Shown here: positions 1 through 9,014 of the stretch, in pieces
How positions within the stretch are numbered: position 1 is the first letter of the stretch
How the letters are laid out: the number at the start of each line of letters is the position of its first letter
DNA from: a virus
Direction: 5' to 3' (one strand)
Virus record (IMG/VR): IMGVR_UViG_3300032087_001535
Coordinates: 1 to 38,099 of that record
DNA: 38,099 nucleotides
The notes under the pieces: model-generated
The model's input: only the letters and a program-made list of their open reading frames with translations
The model's database searches: none
What the model was told of the DNA's origin: nothing
Program-made: the position numbers and the translations under genes

Positions 1-2208
1 ATATTTATCTATAAATCTATTAAACTTTTGTGCATATCTTTTGAAATTACCTTTGTATTGATCTTTAGCTATGTCTTCAACTTCTCTTCTTATATCATCT
101 CTTGAATAAAGACCTAGTCCACCTGTCGATCCACCTGACTTTTTAAACTCTTCATGTAAATTATATAGTTTTTCTTCTTCTGCGTTTCTTGGTTTTAAGT
201 TAAGGTTTTTTCTTGCAATAACATTCATAGATGATTTTTTTATTTGTGCTGGGCTAACCCCTTCAAAAGATTTTTTAAGACCAACCCTAGTTAAATTATT
301 AATAAATGTTTCTTGCATATCTCTTATTTTGTTTACAAAAGGAAACTCTATAATATTGTATCTTGTTAGTAACTGACCTCTTAAAGAGTTATACCACCTA
401 AAAACTGTATAAGCCAACTTTACTGGTTGAGACATTTCGTTTCTTGGATATCCTTTAAATGCATAAGCTAGTTCTGGGTCTTTAAACTTTAATACATATT
501 TCTTTCCATCTTCAAAAATAGATAATGCTGTGTCTTTAGAATCTACAGGACTTATGCCATCAAACCTATAACTTCCATCTTTAGTTGTTTTTAGTATAGC
601 TTGTCCAACCCCTTCGTTTTCTGGACTCTCTACCATTTTTAAAAACTTTTGGTTAGCTATATTAGTATTAGCTTTGATTACCATAGTAGCTAAGTTGTCC
701 ATCAAGTTTTGATCTAAGTCTTGTAATTCTGCTTTGCTTCCTTTTGCTTCTCTTATTCCTGTTTGAGAAACCTCTCCCATAAATACGCTTGTGTTATAAT
801 CATTAAGATCATCTGGAAGTATTCTGTTTAAAGGAACATAATCTGGATATTTTTCCCTTAATTTTTTAAATGTTATTTCATCAACAAATCCACCTTTCCT
901 AGCTGTATTTAAAATTTCATCTGATAAATGCTTTCTTCTTTGTATCAATGGTTTATATGTATTATGTAAATCTGCTTTTTCAAAATCATTTATAAACCTC
1001 TGTGCATCTTTTGTAGAAATCCCTGCAGCTCCATCTTGTGGAATATATTGTTTTACTTTTTTAGTTTTTACTTTTCCTGTTTTGGGATCAATAAATTCTT
1101 CTTTTACTTCTTTATATATGTTTTGTGACTTTCCAAAAGAATATGCGTTTTCTTTGTTATATTTGATTGCATGTTTTGCTCTTAAATATTCTTTTACATC
1201 CCTGTTGATATCTTCAGACGATTTATTTATTTTTCCCCCTATGTCTATAGCAATATCGTTGGTTTCTTTATAAAAGTTTGTATATCCTTCTAATTGCCTA
1301 GATGTTAGTGCTTCTCTTAAAAGAGACTCTTGATAATAATCAACCTCGTCACTTGATGCTTTAAATAAACCTTTTTTGTTTATAAATTGTTTTCCTGCTG
1401 ATTCCTGTTGTAATTGTAAAGCGAGTAATTTATCGTCTACATAATTTATTTTTAATGTCTGTATAGCATCATCTACGTTTTTCTTTTGCCATTCAGTTGC
1501 ATAGTTTTTCCTTAAATTAATTAATTTTCCTACTAAATCTTTTATTTCTTCTGGCTTAACATCTTGTAATACACTTTGTATTTTGTCTTTAGGTGTATTT
1601 GGGTCTAAAACTTCATCTATTTGTTTAACAGTAAGTCCACCAATTTTAGTATAAACTTTGTTAAATTTTGCTCCAGTATATCCAAGACCACCACCTAAAA
1701 CTCCTCCAGTTAATCCTGCAGTTTGCAACTCATCTAAGGTCGGTAATCTTTCTTCATCTACTGCTTTTTCTATAGTAACGCCACCTGCTCCAATAGCAGC
1801 ACCAGTACCTGCAGTTCTTGCAACAACATCTTTTACTGTCTTTGCTCCTTTAGTTATTTTTGATCCAGGAATTAAATTAATAAATGAATCAGCTAAAAGT
1901 CTTCCATAAGAAATATCGTTTGGGTTTGTAATTTTTTGTGCAGCTAATGAACCAAATGCTCCTCCTGCTAATCCACCTATTACATAACCTAATGGACCAC
2001 CTACAGCAGTAGCTGCCATTTTTACTGACTCTGCTATTGCAATTTCTGTTCCTAAAGCTGCAGCATAAGTTCCTGCCCCTGCTTCTTGTTTTTCAGTTAC
2101 GTTTTGATTTTCTAAAAATCCATAATCAATATCTTTAGGTTTATTAATTTTTGGTTCTGGTTTAATAAAACCATAATCAATATTTTTTGGTCTTAGTATT
2201 TCTGACAT
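1..2208 (-). CDS. Giant internal/ejection protein, N-terminal part
   Basis: This is the first 736 codons of a protein whose remainder is at 36660-38099. The ATG at 2208 follows AGGAAAATAA. The frame is open to base 1, ends on a codon boundary, and continues in frame from base 38099 if the molecule is circular. The N-terminus repeats a short motif (NIDYGF at residues 9-14, DIDYGF at 26-31). Gly/Ala-rich hydrophobic stretches follow at about residues 45-95 and 125-150, as in proteins ejected through the host envelope. The rest is charged and mostly helical in character. It follows two other ejection-type genes, the usual place for the largest internal virion protein of a podovirus. I see no lytic transglycosylase or peptidase motif. 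The virion role is inferred from size, composition and position. Confidence 0.8.
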   Translation of the reverse strand, partial: MSEILRPKNIDYGFIKPEPKINKPKDIDYGFLENQNVTEKQEAGAGTYAAALGTEIAIAESVKMAATAVGGPLGYVIGGLAGGAFGSLAAQKITNPNDISYGRLLADSFINLIPGSKITKGAKTVKDVVARTAGTGAAIGAGGVTIEKAVDEERLPTLDELQTAGLTGGVLGGGLGYTGAKFNKVYTKIGGLTVKQIDEVLDPNTPKDKIQSVLQDVKPEEIKDLVGKLINLRKNYATEWQKKNVDDAIQTLKINYVDDKLLALQLQQESAGKQFINKKGLFKASSDEVDYYQESLLREALTSRQLEGYTNFYKETNDIAIDIGGKINKSSEDINRDVKEYLRAKHAIKYNKENAYSFGKSQNIYKEVKEEFIDPKTGKVKTKKVKQYIPQDGAAGISTKDAQRFINDFEKADLHNTYKPLIQRRKHLSDEILNTARKGGFVDEITFKKLREKYPDYVPLNRILPDDLNDYNTSVFMGEVSQTGIREAKGSKAELQDLDQNLMDNLATMVIKANTNIANQKFLKMVESPENEGVGQAILKTTKDGSYRFDGISPVDSKDTALSIFEDGKKYVLKFKDPELAYAFKGYPRNEMSQPVKLAYTVFRWYNSLRGQLLTRYNIIEFPFVNKIRDMQETFINNLTRVGLKKSFEGVSPAQIKKSSMNVIARKNLNLKPRNAEEEKLYNLHEEFKKSGGSTGGLGLYSRDDIRREVEDIAKDQYKGNFKRYAQKFNRFIDKY

Positions 2209-2217
2209 TTATTTTCC

Positions 2218-3396
2218 TTATATTGAGTCTATTATTGAAAAGTAACGATTTAGTTCTGATTCAGAAAGATTTTGTTCCCTTAAATCATCTTTCATAACAT
2301 TTTTTAAACTTTCGTCTGAAGCACCTTCATTATCTTGTTTGTATTGTTGAAATATTTGTAAAAATCTATTCTCAATTACATCTGATTCTTGACTCCCTAA
2401 TCCTAGTGTTTTTTTAAGTTTACCAGTAGTATCATAAAAATCTTCATATATTCCTTGATAAGTATATCCACCATCCTTTGGTGTTACTCTTACTTCGGTA
2501 AAACCTGCGTCTTTTCCTGCTTGTAATGCATCTTTTGCAGTTTCATATTTACCACCTGTTTTTGGAATTGCTTGAGCTCCTTCTTTTATTGACCTCAATA
2601 CAGACTGTGCTGTTGTTTCTCCTCTTTTTCTTCCACCTAAAAGAGAAAGACTTGCGTTTAATATTGCTGTATTTATAAGTTCTTTATTTGTTGGTTTTCC
2701 ACTTATTCCTGGGAAAAGTATTTGTTCAAGTCTTAAGTCTTCTGAGTCATCTTTTTTGCCTGACACATTTATTCTATCTTGAGTTGTTTGTGTTGGTACT
2801 AATGGTGCTCCAGTAACTGGCGATGTTAAAGTTTCTTCTGATCCTCCAAAAAACATTGGAAGACTTAATAAACCTGCTCCAGCAGCAAATTCTTTTTTAC
2901 TTAATCCACGACCAGGGTCAGCTGTTTGAACTATAGGTTTGTTTAACATATCCATACCTCTTCCTCTATTAAAAGCTGCTCTTCCTGCTTGTCTTTCTGC
3001 TTCTACTGCTTGTCTTCTTGCTGCTGCTCCTGCAATTTCACTTATTGGAGATGTTGCTCTTGTAGGAATAGGAAACATGTCAGATGTTCTTGTGGGTATT
3101 TTAGTTACTCCACCACCTGTTAAAGCGTATTTACCTGCTCCAGCTGGATAAGGGTCAAGTAAACCTGATCTTTTAATTATATTTTTTTCTTTAGTAGAAA
3201 GGTTTTCTAACAGTTTTGATTTACTTGGAATTATTCCTTTAGACTTTTGTGTATCATAATTTTTTTTTATTTTACTTGCTAATTGTTTTGATGCTCTAGC
3301 TCCTGTTAAAGCTGTGTTTTGTATTGCTTTAGTAACAGCTACTCTAGCTCCTTGCGTTGCTAATAATCCTAATAATGGGGGAAGTGCAAAAACCAT
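2218..3396 (-). CDS. Putative internal virion / DNA ejection protein
   Basis: The product has 392 residues. Its start overlaps the stop of the upstream gene as TAATG at 3394-3398. It opens with a short hydrophobic segment (residues 2-20), followed by a basic stretch rich in Lys and Arg. A Gly/Ala-rich hydrophobic patch sits near residues 170-185 (AAGAGLLSLPMFFGG). The C-terminal half is charged and ends in an acidic helical tail. I recognise no enzymatic motif. Its place between the tail hub genes and the giant internal protein, plus the mixture of hydrophobic glycine-rich patches and helical regions, fits a P22-like ejection protein. That is positional inference. Confidence 0.65.
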   Translation of the reverse strand: MVFALPPLLGLLATQGARVAVTKAIQNTALTGARASKQLASKIKKNYDTQKSKGIIPSKSKLLENLSTKEKNIIKRSGLLDPYPAGAGKYALTGGGVTKIPTRTSDMFPIPTRATSPISEIAGAAARRQAVEAERQAGRAAFNRGRGMDMLNKPIVQTADPGRGLSKKEFAAGAGLLSLPMFFGGSEETLTSPVTGAPLVPTQTTQDRINVSGKKDDSEDLRLEQILFPGISGKPTNKELINTAILNASLSLLGGRKRGETTAQSVLRSIKEGAQAIPKTGGKYETAKDALQAGKDAGFTEVRVTPKDGGYTYQGIYEDFYDTTGKLKKTLGLGSQESDVIENRFLQIFQQYKQDNEGASDESLKNVMKDDLREQNLSESELNRYFSIIDSI

Positions 3397-3752
3397 TATA
3401 CTAATCCTCCAAGTAAACCACCTTTATATAAATCTACAGGGGTATATTGATATCCTGGTGTAGCTTGTGGCATTTGTGATATTTGTGGTCCTCTAACTGG
3501 TTCAGTATTAAGAAGACCTAATTGTTGCATACCTCCTAAATAAGATAACACAGACATTGGATCTACCCCTGCTCCTGGTATTACTTCAGGTGCTGTCATG
3601 GCTCTTAGTCTTTCACGACCTGCTTCCATAGGATCAAACATACTACCATATAGACTTCTTTTTTGTGCCATCGACATATCATCTACATTAACACCTGTAT
3701 TTGGACCAAACATATTCATAATAGTATTTGGCATATAATCTGAAAAATTCAT
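3396..3752 (-). CDS. Small virion-associated protein
   Basis: The product has 118 residues. I chose the ATG at 3752 because it overlaps the upstream stop as ATGA and is preceded by AGGAGG at a good distance. A longer reading from 3791 has no such support. The sequence is rich in Met, Pro and Gly, with many short turns (MPNTIMNMFG near the start, GGLLGGLV at the end) and no clear domain. It lies between two ejection-type genes and is probably translationally coupled to both. A minor virion or ejection role is likely from context only. Confidence 0.65.
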   Translation of the reverse strand: MNFSDYMPNTIMNMFGPNTGVNVDDMSMAQKRSLYGSMFDPMEAGRERLRAMTAPEVIPGAGVDPMSVLSYLGGMQQLGLLNTEPVRGPQISQMPQATPGYQYTPVDLYKGGLLGGLV

Positions 3753-4657
3753 GACAACAGTCCTCCTAATATTGCACCACCTGCTATCCATGGATTAATT
3801 GCACTTAAAGCTCCTCCTGATGCAAAAATAGAACCTGCTGCAGGTGCGTAACTTGTAAGACCAGATGCTAAATACCCTAGCCCTGCTCCACCTAATGCTC
3901 CTGTAACTGGGCTTGTTCCACCACCATATTCTGTAGCAGTTGTTGTTCCTGGCAAGATATTTCCTGTTGTTAATCCTGCATATCTTTGTAATGCTTCTGC
4001 AGGTGCTTTTTGCCCAAACTCAAATCTAGCACGTGCTTCATTTATAGCTTGTTGTTCTCTTGCTGTTTCTGCTGCACCTACTTGAGATAGTGTTTGTGCA
4101 GGTAAAGCAAATGTTCTCATTATATCGCCAGAAAGACCTAATGTTGCAGCTTGTGTTCTAAGAACGTCACCATACACATCGCCATACATTTTTGATGCAA
4201 CATCTGCTTGTTTCTGAGCAATATCTTTTATTACTTCTGATTCTAGTATTGCTTGTCTTGTGCCACCTAGCTGTCCTTTGCCTGTTGCTTGTCTTCTAGC
4301 TTGTTGTAATAACCTTGAGCCAGTTTCTTCTATAGGTCTAAGTTGTGCCTGTAAAGACTGTTGCAACATTGGGTCTTGAAATCTTTGTGCAGGACTCATT
4401 AATGCTTGTTGAAATCCTGGAACAATAGAACCTAATCCTAATCCTGCTTGAGCTAATGCTGCTTGTCTTTGTAGTTCTTCTGCTTGATAAACTGTAGGAC
4501 TAGCTTCAGCATAAGTTCTGCCTGGATAAAATTGTAATGGTCCTTGTTGGTATTGTTGTTGTGCCTGTCTGTAAACATCAGTTAGGTAGGGTTGTTGCCC
4601 TGCCCATGGATCGGCTTTTTGTACAGTTTGGGTTGTACCTCCGCCACCTTTACTCAT
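3749..4657 (-). CDS. Putative ejection / internal virion protein (Gln-Ala rich)
   Basis: The product has 302 residues. It begins with a glycine-rich head and a TQTVQKADPW segment that I associate with a common podovirus internal protein. Residues 30-220 are very rich in Gln and Ala and look helical (repeated QQ, QAQL and RQA patterns). The last 60 residues are a Gly/Ala/Ser-rich hydrophobic tail (GALGGAGLGYLASGL, IAGGAILGGLLS) that could insert in a membrane. This matches the composition of DNA ejection proteins in P22-like podoviruses and the position after the tail hub genes. No catalytic motif is visible. Confidence 0.7.
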   Translation of the reverse strand: MSKGGGGTTQTVQKADPWAGQQPYLTDVYRQAQQQYQQGPLQFYPGRTYAEASPTVYQAEELQRQAALAQAGLGLGSIVPGFQQALMSPAQRFQDPMLQQSLQAQLRPIEETGSRLLQQARRQATGKGQLGGTRQAILESEVIKDIAQKQADVASKMYGDVYGDVLRTQAATLGLSGDIMRTFALPAQTLSQVGAAETAREQQAINEARARFEFGQKAPAEALQRYAGLTTGNILPGTTTATEYGGGTSPVTGALGGAGLGYLASGLTSYAPAAGSIFASGGALSAINPWIAGGAILGGLLS

Positions 4658-4666
4658 ATAAATCTC

Positions 4667-5101
4667 CTAGTGTATGGTTGTAAGTTCTTTTCCGAGTATG
4701 GTATATGTTTGTTCATATCCGAAATCTTTTAATTTTTTAATAAATCCTTTGCGACATACTGTTTCCATAGCATCACACTCTTGTTCTTGTGACCATTCTT
4801 CCAGTATTTCTAGTGTTTCTGCTACCCATGTGTCCATTTGTTTGCCACCTAATGTAACGATACGACACACCTTTTTTTGTGGATAGTTTAGAATCTGTGT
4901 TGTTATAACTGCTTTTATTTCTTTGCCATTGTCTTTGTCAAAGATAACCCATAGTTGCATTTCTTTTTCTTTTAAGAAGAAGTAGATATCATGTACGTCC
5001 ATTTCTTCTTGGGATTTGTTATTACCCATTTCTACATATTGTTTACAATCTTCCCACACGTCATCAATATACTCTGCAGGTATACCTGATACATATATCA
5101 T
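4667..5101 (-). CDS. GNAT-like protein of podovirus virion cluster
   Basis: The product has 144 residues with an ATG at 5101 after AGGAGAAAGCA. The layout resembles the small acetyltransferase-like proteins that many podoviruses encode between tail and internal protein genes: an N-terminal helix, a central strand pair (QLWVIFDKDN, EIKAVITTQI), then YPQKKVCRIVTLGG, and a C-terminal EECDAMET-to-YEQTYTILGKEL part typical of the GNAT fold. I see no convincing acetyl-CoA pyrophosphate loop (Q/RxxGxG/A), so activity is doubtful. The family resemblance is from memory; the role in the phage is unknown. Confidence 0.6.
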   Translation of the reverse strand: MIYVSGIPAEYIDDVWEDCKQYVEMGNNKSQEEMDVHDIYFFLKEKEMQLWVIFDKDNGKEIKAVITTQILNYPQKKVCRIVTLGGKQMDTWVAETLEILEEWSQEQECDAMETVCRKGFIKKLKDFGYEQTYTILGKELTTIH

Positions 5102-5110
5102 TGCTTTCTC

Positions 5111-5833
5111 CTATTGACTTACTTGTACAACACTAAGTGTAACAGATGGGGTTGCAGGGGCAAATGCTGTAGCATCATTATGTTGTAGTTCTACATCTGT
5201 ATTATCTGATGCCCAAAATGCTTGCAAGTATTGTCCTGCTGTTATGCTAAATATTCCATTCCTAGATACAATTTTCTTCTCCCCATTCTCATGTAGTGTA
5301 GAAATAGCTGTAGATTGAGCACTAGTTACTCCATTTATCTTTGGAAAGAAATATATAGTTTTTGTACTAGCACTATTAGACGATAAGGTCGCATGAAAAC
5401 TAACATAGTATTTACCTGTGTGAGTAAAGTTAAGTTTACTTGCATCTGTACCATCAATGCTTATACCTTGTTTATCACCTGAACTGTCAAATGTTATTGC
5501 ATAAGCTGTATTTACTAATGTTGGTGTTTGGTCAGTTGTATCATAAAAGAAACCAAAATCACCTGCACCACTACCACCTGCAAATGCTCTCCATACAGTA
5601 CCATCATAGTAATATAAGTTTTCACCTTGTCCTGGATTCCAGTTAGTGCCATCAGCATAAGCTATATCACCTTGCTTTACTCTGCTAGGTGCAACATTCT
5701 TTTCTTCTATAAATGCTATAGGATTTTCTTGTAATGCTCCTTGTAGCTTAGTCAGTTCTTCAAATATATATCTAGGTAAATCTTCTGAGTTAGCAGGTAC
5801 AGGATTAGGTACATACTTAGGAGCTTGTGCCAT
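5111..5833 (-). CDS. Putative tail-associated protein with C1q/TNF-like C-terminal fold
   Basis: The product has 240 residues. The N-terminus (YVPNPVPANSEDLPRYIFEEL) is a short helical attachment segment seen in marine podovirus tail proteins. A collar-like patch, YYYDGTVWRAFAGG, follows at about residues 74-87. From about residue 95 the sequence is a string of beta strands with the GKYYVSFHATL and YLQAFWASDNT patterns of C1q-like trimeric knobs. Start and stop are tightly spaced with neighbouring tail genes. It is likely a trimeric appendage. No receptor specificity can be read from the sequence. Confidence 0.6.
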   Translation of the reverse strand: MAQAPKYVPNPVPANSEDLPRYIFEELTKLQGALQENPIAFIEEKNVAPSRVKQGDIAYADGTNWNPGQGENLYYYDGTVWRAFAGGSGAGDFGFFYDTTDQTPTLVNTAYAITFDSSGDKQGISIDGTDASKLNFTHTGKYYVSFHATLSSNSASTKTIYFFPKINGVTSAQSTAISTLHENGEKKIVSRNGIFSITAGQYLQAFWASDNTDVELQHNDATAFAPATPSVTLSVVQVSQ

Positions 5834-7377
5834 TATCTTTCCCCTATAACTTCATACTCTAAATCGTAACCATTAAGTTCAAATGGACTGTTGTCTGTGT
5901 GTTGAAATCTTACTGCGATGTATTTACCTGTTGATCTGCAATCTACTTTGTTGTTTTGTGTTGGGTCAAAGTTTTGTCCTGCTGTATAAGTATATGTACC
6001 ATTAGGCGACATAGAACTTCCAACTGATATAACGACTTGCCCTGAACCACCTACTTTAGGTGTTAGTTTTCTTACTTGTTTAACAGTATTGGTATTACCA
6101 TCTAAGGTTAATCCTTTTCTTTCTAATGTAGATATGTAGTTTTCACCATCAAACTGTCTGCCAAAATCACCACGATACAATTTAGTATCTGCAACACCTG
6201 CCATCAATATACTTCTTTCTGTAGGATTATAGGTTCTTTCTCCCCATACCCCACTATAATCTGTCCATGTATCTGTCTGTGTATTCCAAGTTATGGACGT
6301 AGCACCAGGGTCTACAATTCCATTACCAATGTGATAAATGTCAGGCAAATCACGAAAAGTAAATGAGTTATTAACATAGTTATAAATTAATGCTTTGTTA
6401 CAATATTGCGACCCTACAGTAGGATAGCATACCCACATTTCTGTTTGTTGTACGTTATGTGCAACGAAAGTGAGATTATAATATGCATCATTTATGTTAT
6501 CAAATAATTCTTTTTTAACTAAGTCAGTAGCTACCGAATTTTTCCTTACCCCATCATGTACTACTAAATCACCTTGAGTAACTACAAAATGTCTACCATC
6601 AAACTCAGCTACACAATTTCTACTTAATACACCTGTATCGTTAAATAACTTTTGAAAACTAAATACTAAATTACCACCGATATAGTTAGCTAACCATGTA
6701 GAGTTTTCTTTGTATATTATAAATGATTGTTTAAGTGCTAGACCATCAACAATAAAGTCTGACTCATCACCTATGGTAACTTCCCCTGCATCATTAGTAG
6801 AAGAAGATGTCCATGATGATGGATAACTAAAGTTTTCTGCTGCATCACCCCATTTAACTTTGTTAGGAAATTCTGTACTAGATGTTGTTATTCCTAATGC
6901 CATCAAATAATTACCAAATGATTTAATAGTTTTGCATATATCTGCTGCATCCCAATTAGGTAAATCTACAAAGTTAGTAGCACCTACGTTAGGTAATGCT
7001 TGTGGCTTATCAACACCATTACAAAAGACGGGAAGACCATTATATACAGTTCCTGTCCAATTACCTACTGTAACTAAATTCGTGCCATAATCGCCACCTG
7101 AAGTCCTTGTAACGTCTGTATGAGTAGTACCATCAGTTCTATAAATCTTTGCTGTGCCTGGATAAAACCAATATGATGCTGTTCCAGTAGACCAGTTAAG
7201 TACAAAGTATGGAGCTACTGTAGGTGTGCCAAATACTGCATCATGTCCTTTAATTTTCTTTCCTGCATTATCAGTAAATCTTATATTACTTGCATGTGAA
7301 TAAAACTCAGGTGGGAGTACAGTATTGTTTGTATCCTTTATCATGCCCTTTGGGGCAGGTGCTACAAATGTTGCCAT
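5833..7377 (-). CDS. P22 gp10-like tail hub / DNA stabilisation protein
   Basis: The product has 514 residues from the ATG at 7377, chosen because it forms a TAATG overlap with the upstream stop; an ATG six codons earlier is less likely. It is beta-rich with many short strands and aromatic turns, consistent with the beta-propeller of P22 gp10 (about 470 residues), which closes the portal and holds packaged DNA. Typical elements are an early APKGMIKD/N-type start, SNIRF, FGNYLMALG, FIIYKENSTW and a C-terminal KYIAVRFQHTDNSPFELNGYDLEYE. The P22-type portal in the same genome supports this assignment. Confidence 0.7.
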   Translation of the reverse strand: MATFVAPAPKGMIKDTNNTVLPPEFYSHASNIRFTDNAGKKIKGHDAVFGTPTVAPYFVLNWSTGTASYWFYPGTAKIYRTDGTTHTDVTRTSGGDYGTNLVTVGNWTGTVYNGLPVFCNGVDKPQALPNVGATNFVDLPNWDAADICKTIKSFGNYLMALGITTSSTEFPNKVKWGDAAENFSYPSSWTSSSTNDAGEVTIGDESDFIVDGLALKQSFIIYKENSTWLANYIGGNLVFSFQKLFNDTGVLSRNCVAEFDGRHFVVTQGDLVVHDGVRKNSVATDLVKKELFDNINDAYYNLTFVAHNVQQTEMWVCYPTVGSQYCNKALIYNYVNNSFTFRDLPDIYHIGNGIVDPGATSITWNTQTDTWTDYSGVWGERTYNPTERSILMAGVADTKLYRGDFGRQFDGENYISTLERKGLTLDGNTNTVKQVRKLTPKVGGSGQVVISVGSSMSPNGTYTYTAGQNFDPTQNNKVDCRSTGKYIAVRFQHTDNSPFELNGYDLEYEVIGER

Positions 7378-8120
7378 TAGACTGTACGTTTCCACATATA
7401 TACTACGATATATGGTTGTAAGTTATTGTGGGCATTACCACCACCAGTATTGCCTGTCGACACATTATCTCCTAAAGTTCTTCCATTACCACCTGTGACA
7501 TCCACATCGTTTGCGTTAGGTGCAGGAAGAATACCTGCAGGTTGGTTGTGATTATGAGATGGAATTTCAGAAGTTGTTAGTGTATGTGTTTTAGCACCAC
7601 CTGTTTCTTCTGCTGTATCAAATTCTGTTTGTGATGCATCTATACCTACTGGAACACGACCTGCACCAAATGCTACCCATGTACCAAAACCTAATAAAGT
7701 TGCAGGATTAGTGCTATCACTTGCGTTCATGTAAATAGAACCAACAGGATATATGTTTGCTAGTGTAGCTATTGTGTTGCCACCTAATGTTCCTGATCCA
7801 ACTGACAATGCACCTGTAGCAGTAATATTTCTAATACCTGTTACATCTTTACTTGCATCAACAGTTAGTGCTTTTGATGCTTCTGCTGTACCAAGTGTTG
7901 CTACATCTACATAGTTAAGTTCTGTAGTGTTGGCAGTACAACCATCAAGTAAATTTAATTCTGTATGTGTTGCTGTCATTGCCCCTGTTATGTTAGGGAA
8001 TGTATTTTTTATTGTTGATTTGAGTAATCTTATGTGGTCATCACCTTGAGCAACAGAATCAGTTGCCCCTGGATTTGAGGTATTAAGACTGTCTATATAT
8101 GTTCCTGTTTCTAATCCCAT
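7377..8120 (-). CDS. Short tail fiber with tail-collar-like C-terminal domain
   Basis: The product has 247 residues. The N-terminus has the common fiber attachment pattern (TYIDSLNTSNP, then QGDDHIRLLKSTIKNTFPNI). A THTELNLLDG repeat-type shaft follows. The C-terminal 110 residues match the collar-like pattern found in many receptor-binding proteins: IYPVGSIYMN, then GTW, GRVPVG, ETGGAKTHTLT, EIPSHNHNQ and a closing NLQPYIVVYMWKRT. The HNH triplet resembles metal-binding histidines in T4 gp12-type trimers. It is coupled to both neighbours by TAATG overlaps. A host-binding role is inferred. Confidence 0.75.
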   Translation of the reverse strand: MGLETGTYIDSLNTSNPGATDSVAQGDDHIRLLKSTIKNTFPNITGAMTATHTELNLLDGCTANTTELNYVDVATLGTAEASKALTVDASKDVTGIRNITATGALSVGSGTLGGNTIATLANIYPVGSIYMNASDSTNPATLLGFGTWVAFGAGRVPVGIDASQTEFDTAEETGGAKTHTLTTSEIPSHNHNQPAGILPAPNANDVDVTGGNGRTLGDNVSTGNTGGGNAHNNLQPYIVVYMWKRTV

Positions 8121-8281
8121 TATTCTAGTTCCTCTGCTGTTGGTTGTGTTTCAGTTGGGTGATTCCATGATTCAATGTATGCACCATTACCATCATCTCT
8201 TAATATAATTGTTCCATCTATATTAAAATCATCTTTAGTTAGGTTTGGTCTGAGTTCCAATATTTTTTGTGCTAACGACAT
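8120..8281 (-). CDS. Small acidic fiber-partner protein
   Basis: The product is 53 residues with an ATG at 8281 after AGGAGATATC. The stop overlaps the next start as TAATG. The sequence starts with an ILELRPNL motif, has a DFNIDGTIILRDDGNGAYIE strand pair, and ends WNHPTETQPTAEELE. The aromatic residue plus QPTxEEL tail resembles XkdW-like or tail-fiber-assembly partner proteins that sit beside fiber genes. It lies between two fiber-like genes, so a chaperone or capping role is plausible but not shown. Confidence 0.65.
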   Translation of the reverse strand: MSLAQKILELRPNLTKDDFNIDGTIILRDDGNGAYIESWNHPTETQPTAEELE

Positions 8282-8289
8282 GATATCTC

Positions 8290-8847
8290 CTATGTAATAA
8301 GTTTAAACATTGACCACATTGATTGATTAGTAAATTGTAATGTACCTGATGTTATATTAGAAAATCCATAAATTTCAAGTTCATCACCTGCAGTTAAGTC
8401 AATTATTCTTGAAAAACTAGGAGAAAATTTCATAAGATAATTACCTGAAAAATCATTAACAACTAATGGAGTTCCAGCTACACCGTTTTTATAAAGTCTT
8501 ATGTAACAATTTTGCATAGTTGTTGCTACACTTGATTGAATATTTAAATGCACTTCTATTTGATAAATACCATCTTGACCTGATGGTACTACAAATTTAT
8601 AATTTGTATTGTCAAATCCTGAACTAGTAGATTCAGACATTATTGTGTCAAATTGTGCTTTAGTATAAGCAGCATCGGTTGCACTATGAGTTGTGCCAAT
8701 TCTTGCAACAAAATATGGAGTATTATTTCCACCTACAGTTATCTCTCCTGAATTTGCAGGTAAAGTAAGAGTATTTGTACCTGCTACAGCAGGTGCTGAT
8801 ATTGTTATTTCACCTGAAGTATCACCAGTTAGTTTTATACTTGCCAT
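8290..8847 (-). CDS. Tail fiber-like protein with C1q-like knob
   Basis: The product has 185 residues. The first 40 (ITISAPAVAGTNTLTLPANSG) form the short repetitive attachment module seen in many marine phage fibers. A knob-like region follows from about residue 45, with KFVVPSGQDGIYQIEVHLNI and GDELEIYGFSN, typical of C1q/TNF-like trimerising domains. The start overlaps the upstream stop as TAATG. It is likely an alternative receptor-binding protein or decoration on the tail. Confidence 0.65.
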   Translation of the reverse strand: MASIKLTGDTSGEITISAPAVAGTNTLTLPANSGEITVGGNNTPYFVARIGTTHSATDAAYTKAQFDTIMSESTSSGFDNTNYKFVVPSGQDGIYQIEVHLNIQSSVATTMQNCYIRLYKNGVAGTPLVVNDFSGNYLMKFSPSFSRIIDLTAGDELEIYGFSNITSGTLQFTNQSMWSMFKLIT

Positions 8848-9014
8848 TAATCTGCTTCCTCTATTGTGTTACCCTCGGCAACCCATTCTTGAATTGCTTG
8901 GTAGTGTGTGTTTGCTGTGTCTAGTGGAACGAGATATGTTTTGCCATTTATAACTGCTGTTATGCAGATATTATCTCCCTCAAATGCTTGATATTGTGCT
9001 GATGTAACTTCCAT
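8847..9014 (-). CDS. Small acidic fiber-partner protein
   Basis: The product is 55 residues, joined to both neighbours by TAATG overlaps at 9012-9016 and 8845-8849. It reads as a short beta hairpin (NICITAVINGKTYLVPLD) followed by an acidic helix YQAIQEWVAEGNTIEEAD. This length and ending are common for genes interleaved with phage fiber genes. Like the 53-residue gene at 8120-8281 it probably assists folding or capping of the adjacent fiber; that is inference from position. Confidence 0.65.
   Translation of the reverse strand: MEVTSAQYQAFEGDNICITAVINGKTYLVPLDTANTHYQAIQEWVAEGNTIEEAD

Noticed and set aside
4667-5101. Active acetyltransferase
   Set aside because: The fold pattern is GNAT-like, but the acetyl-CoA binding loop is not convincing, so enzymatic activity is not claimed.
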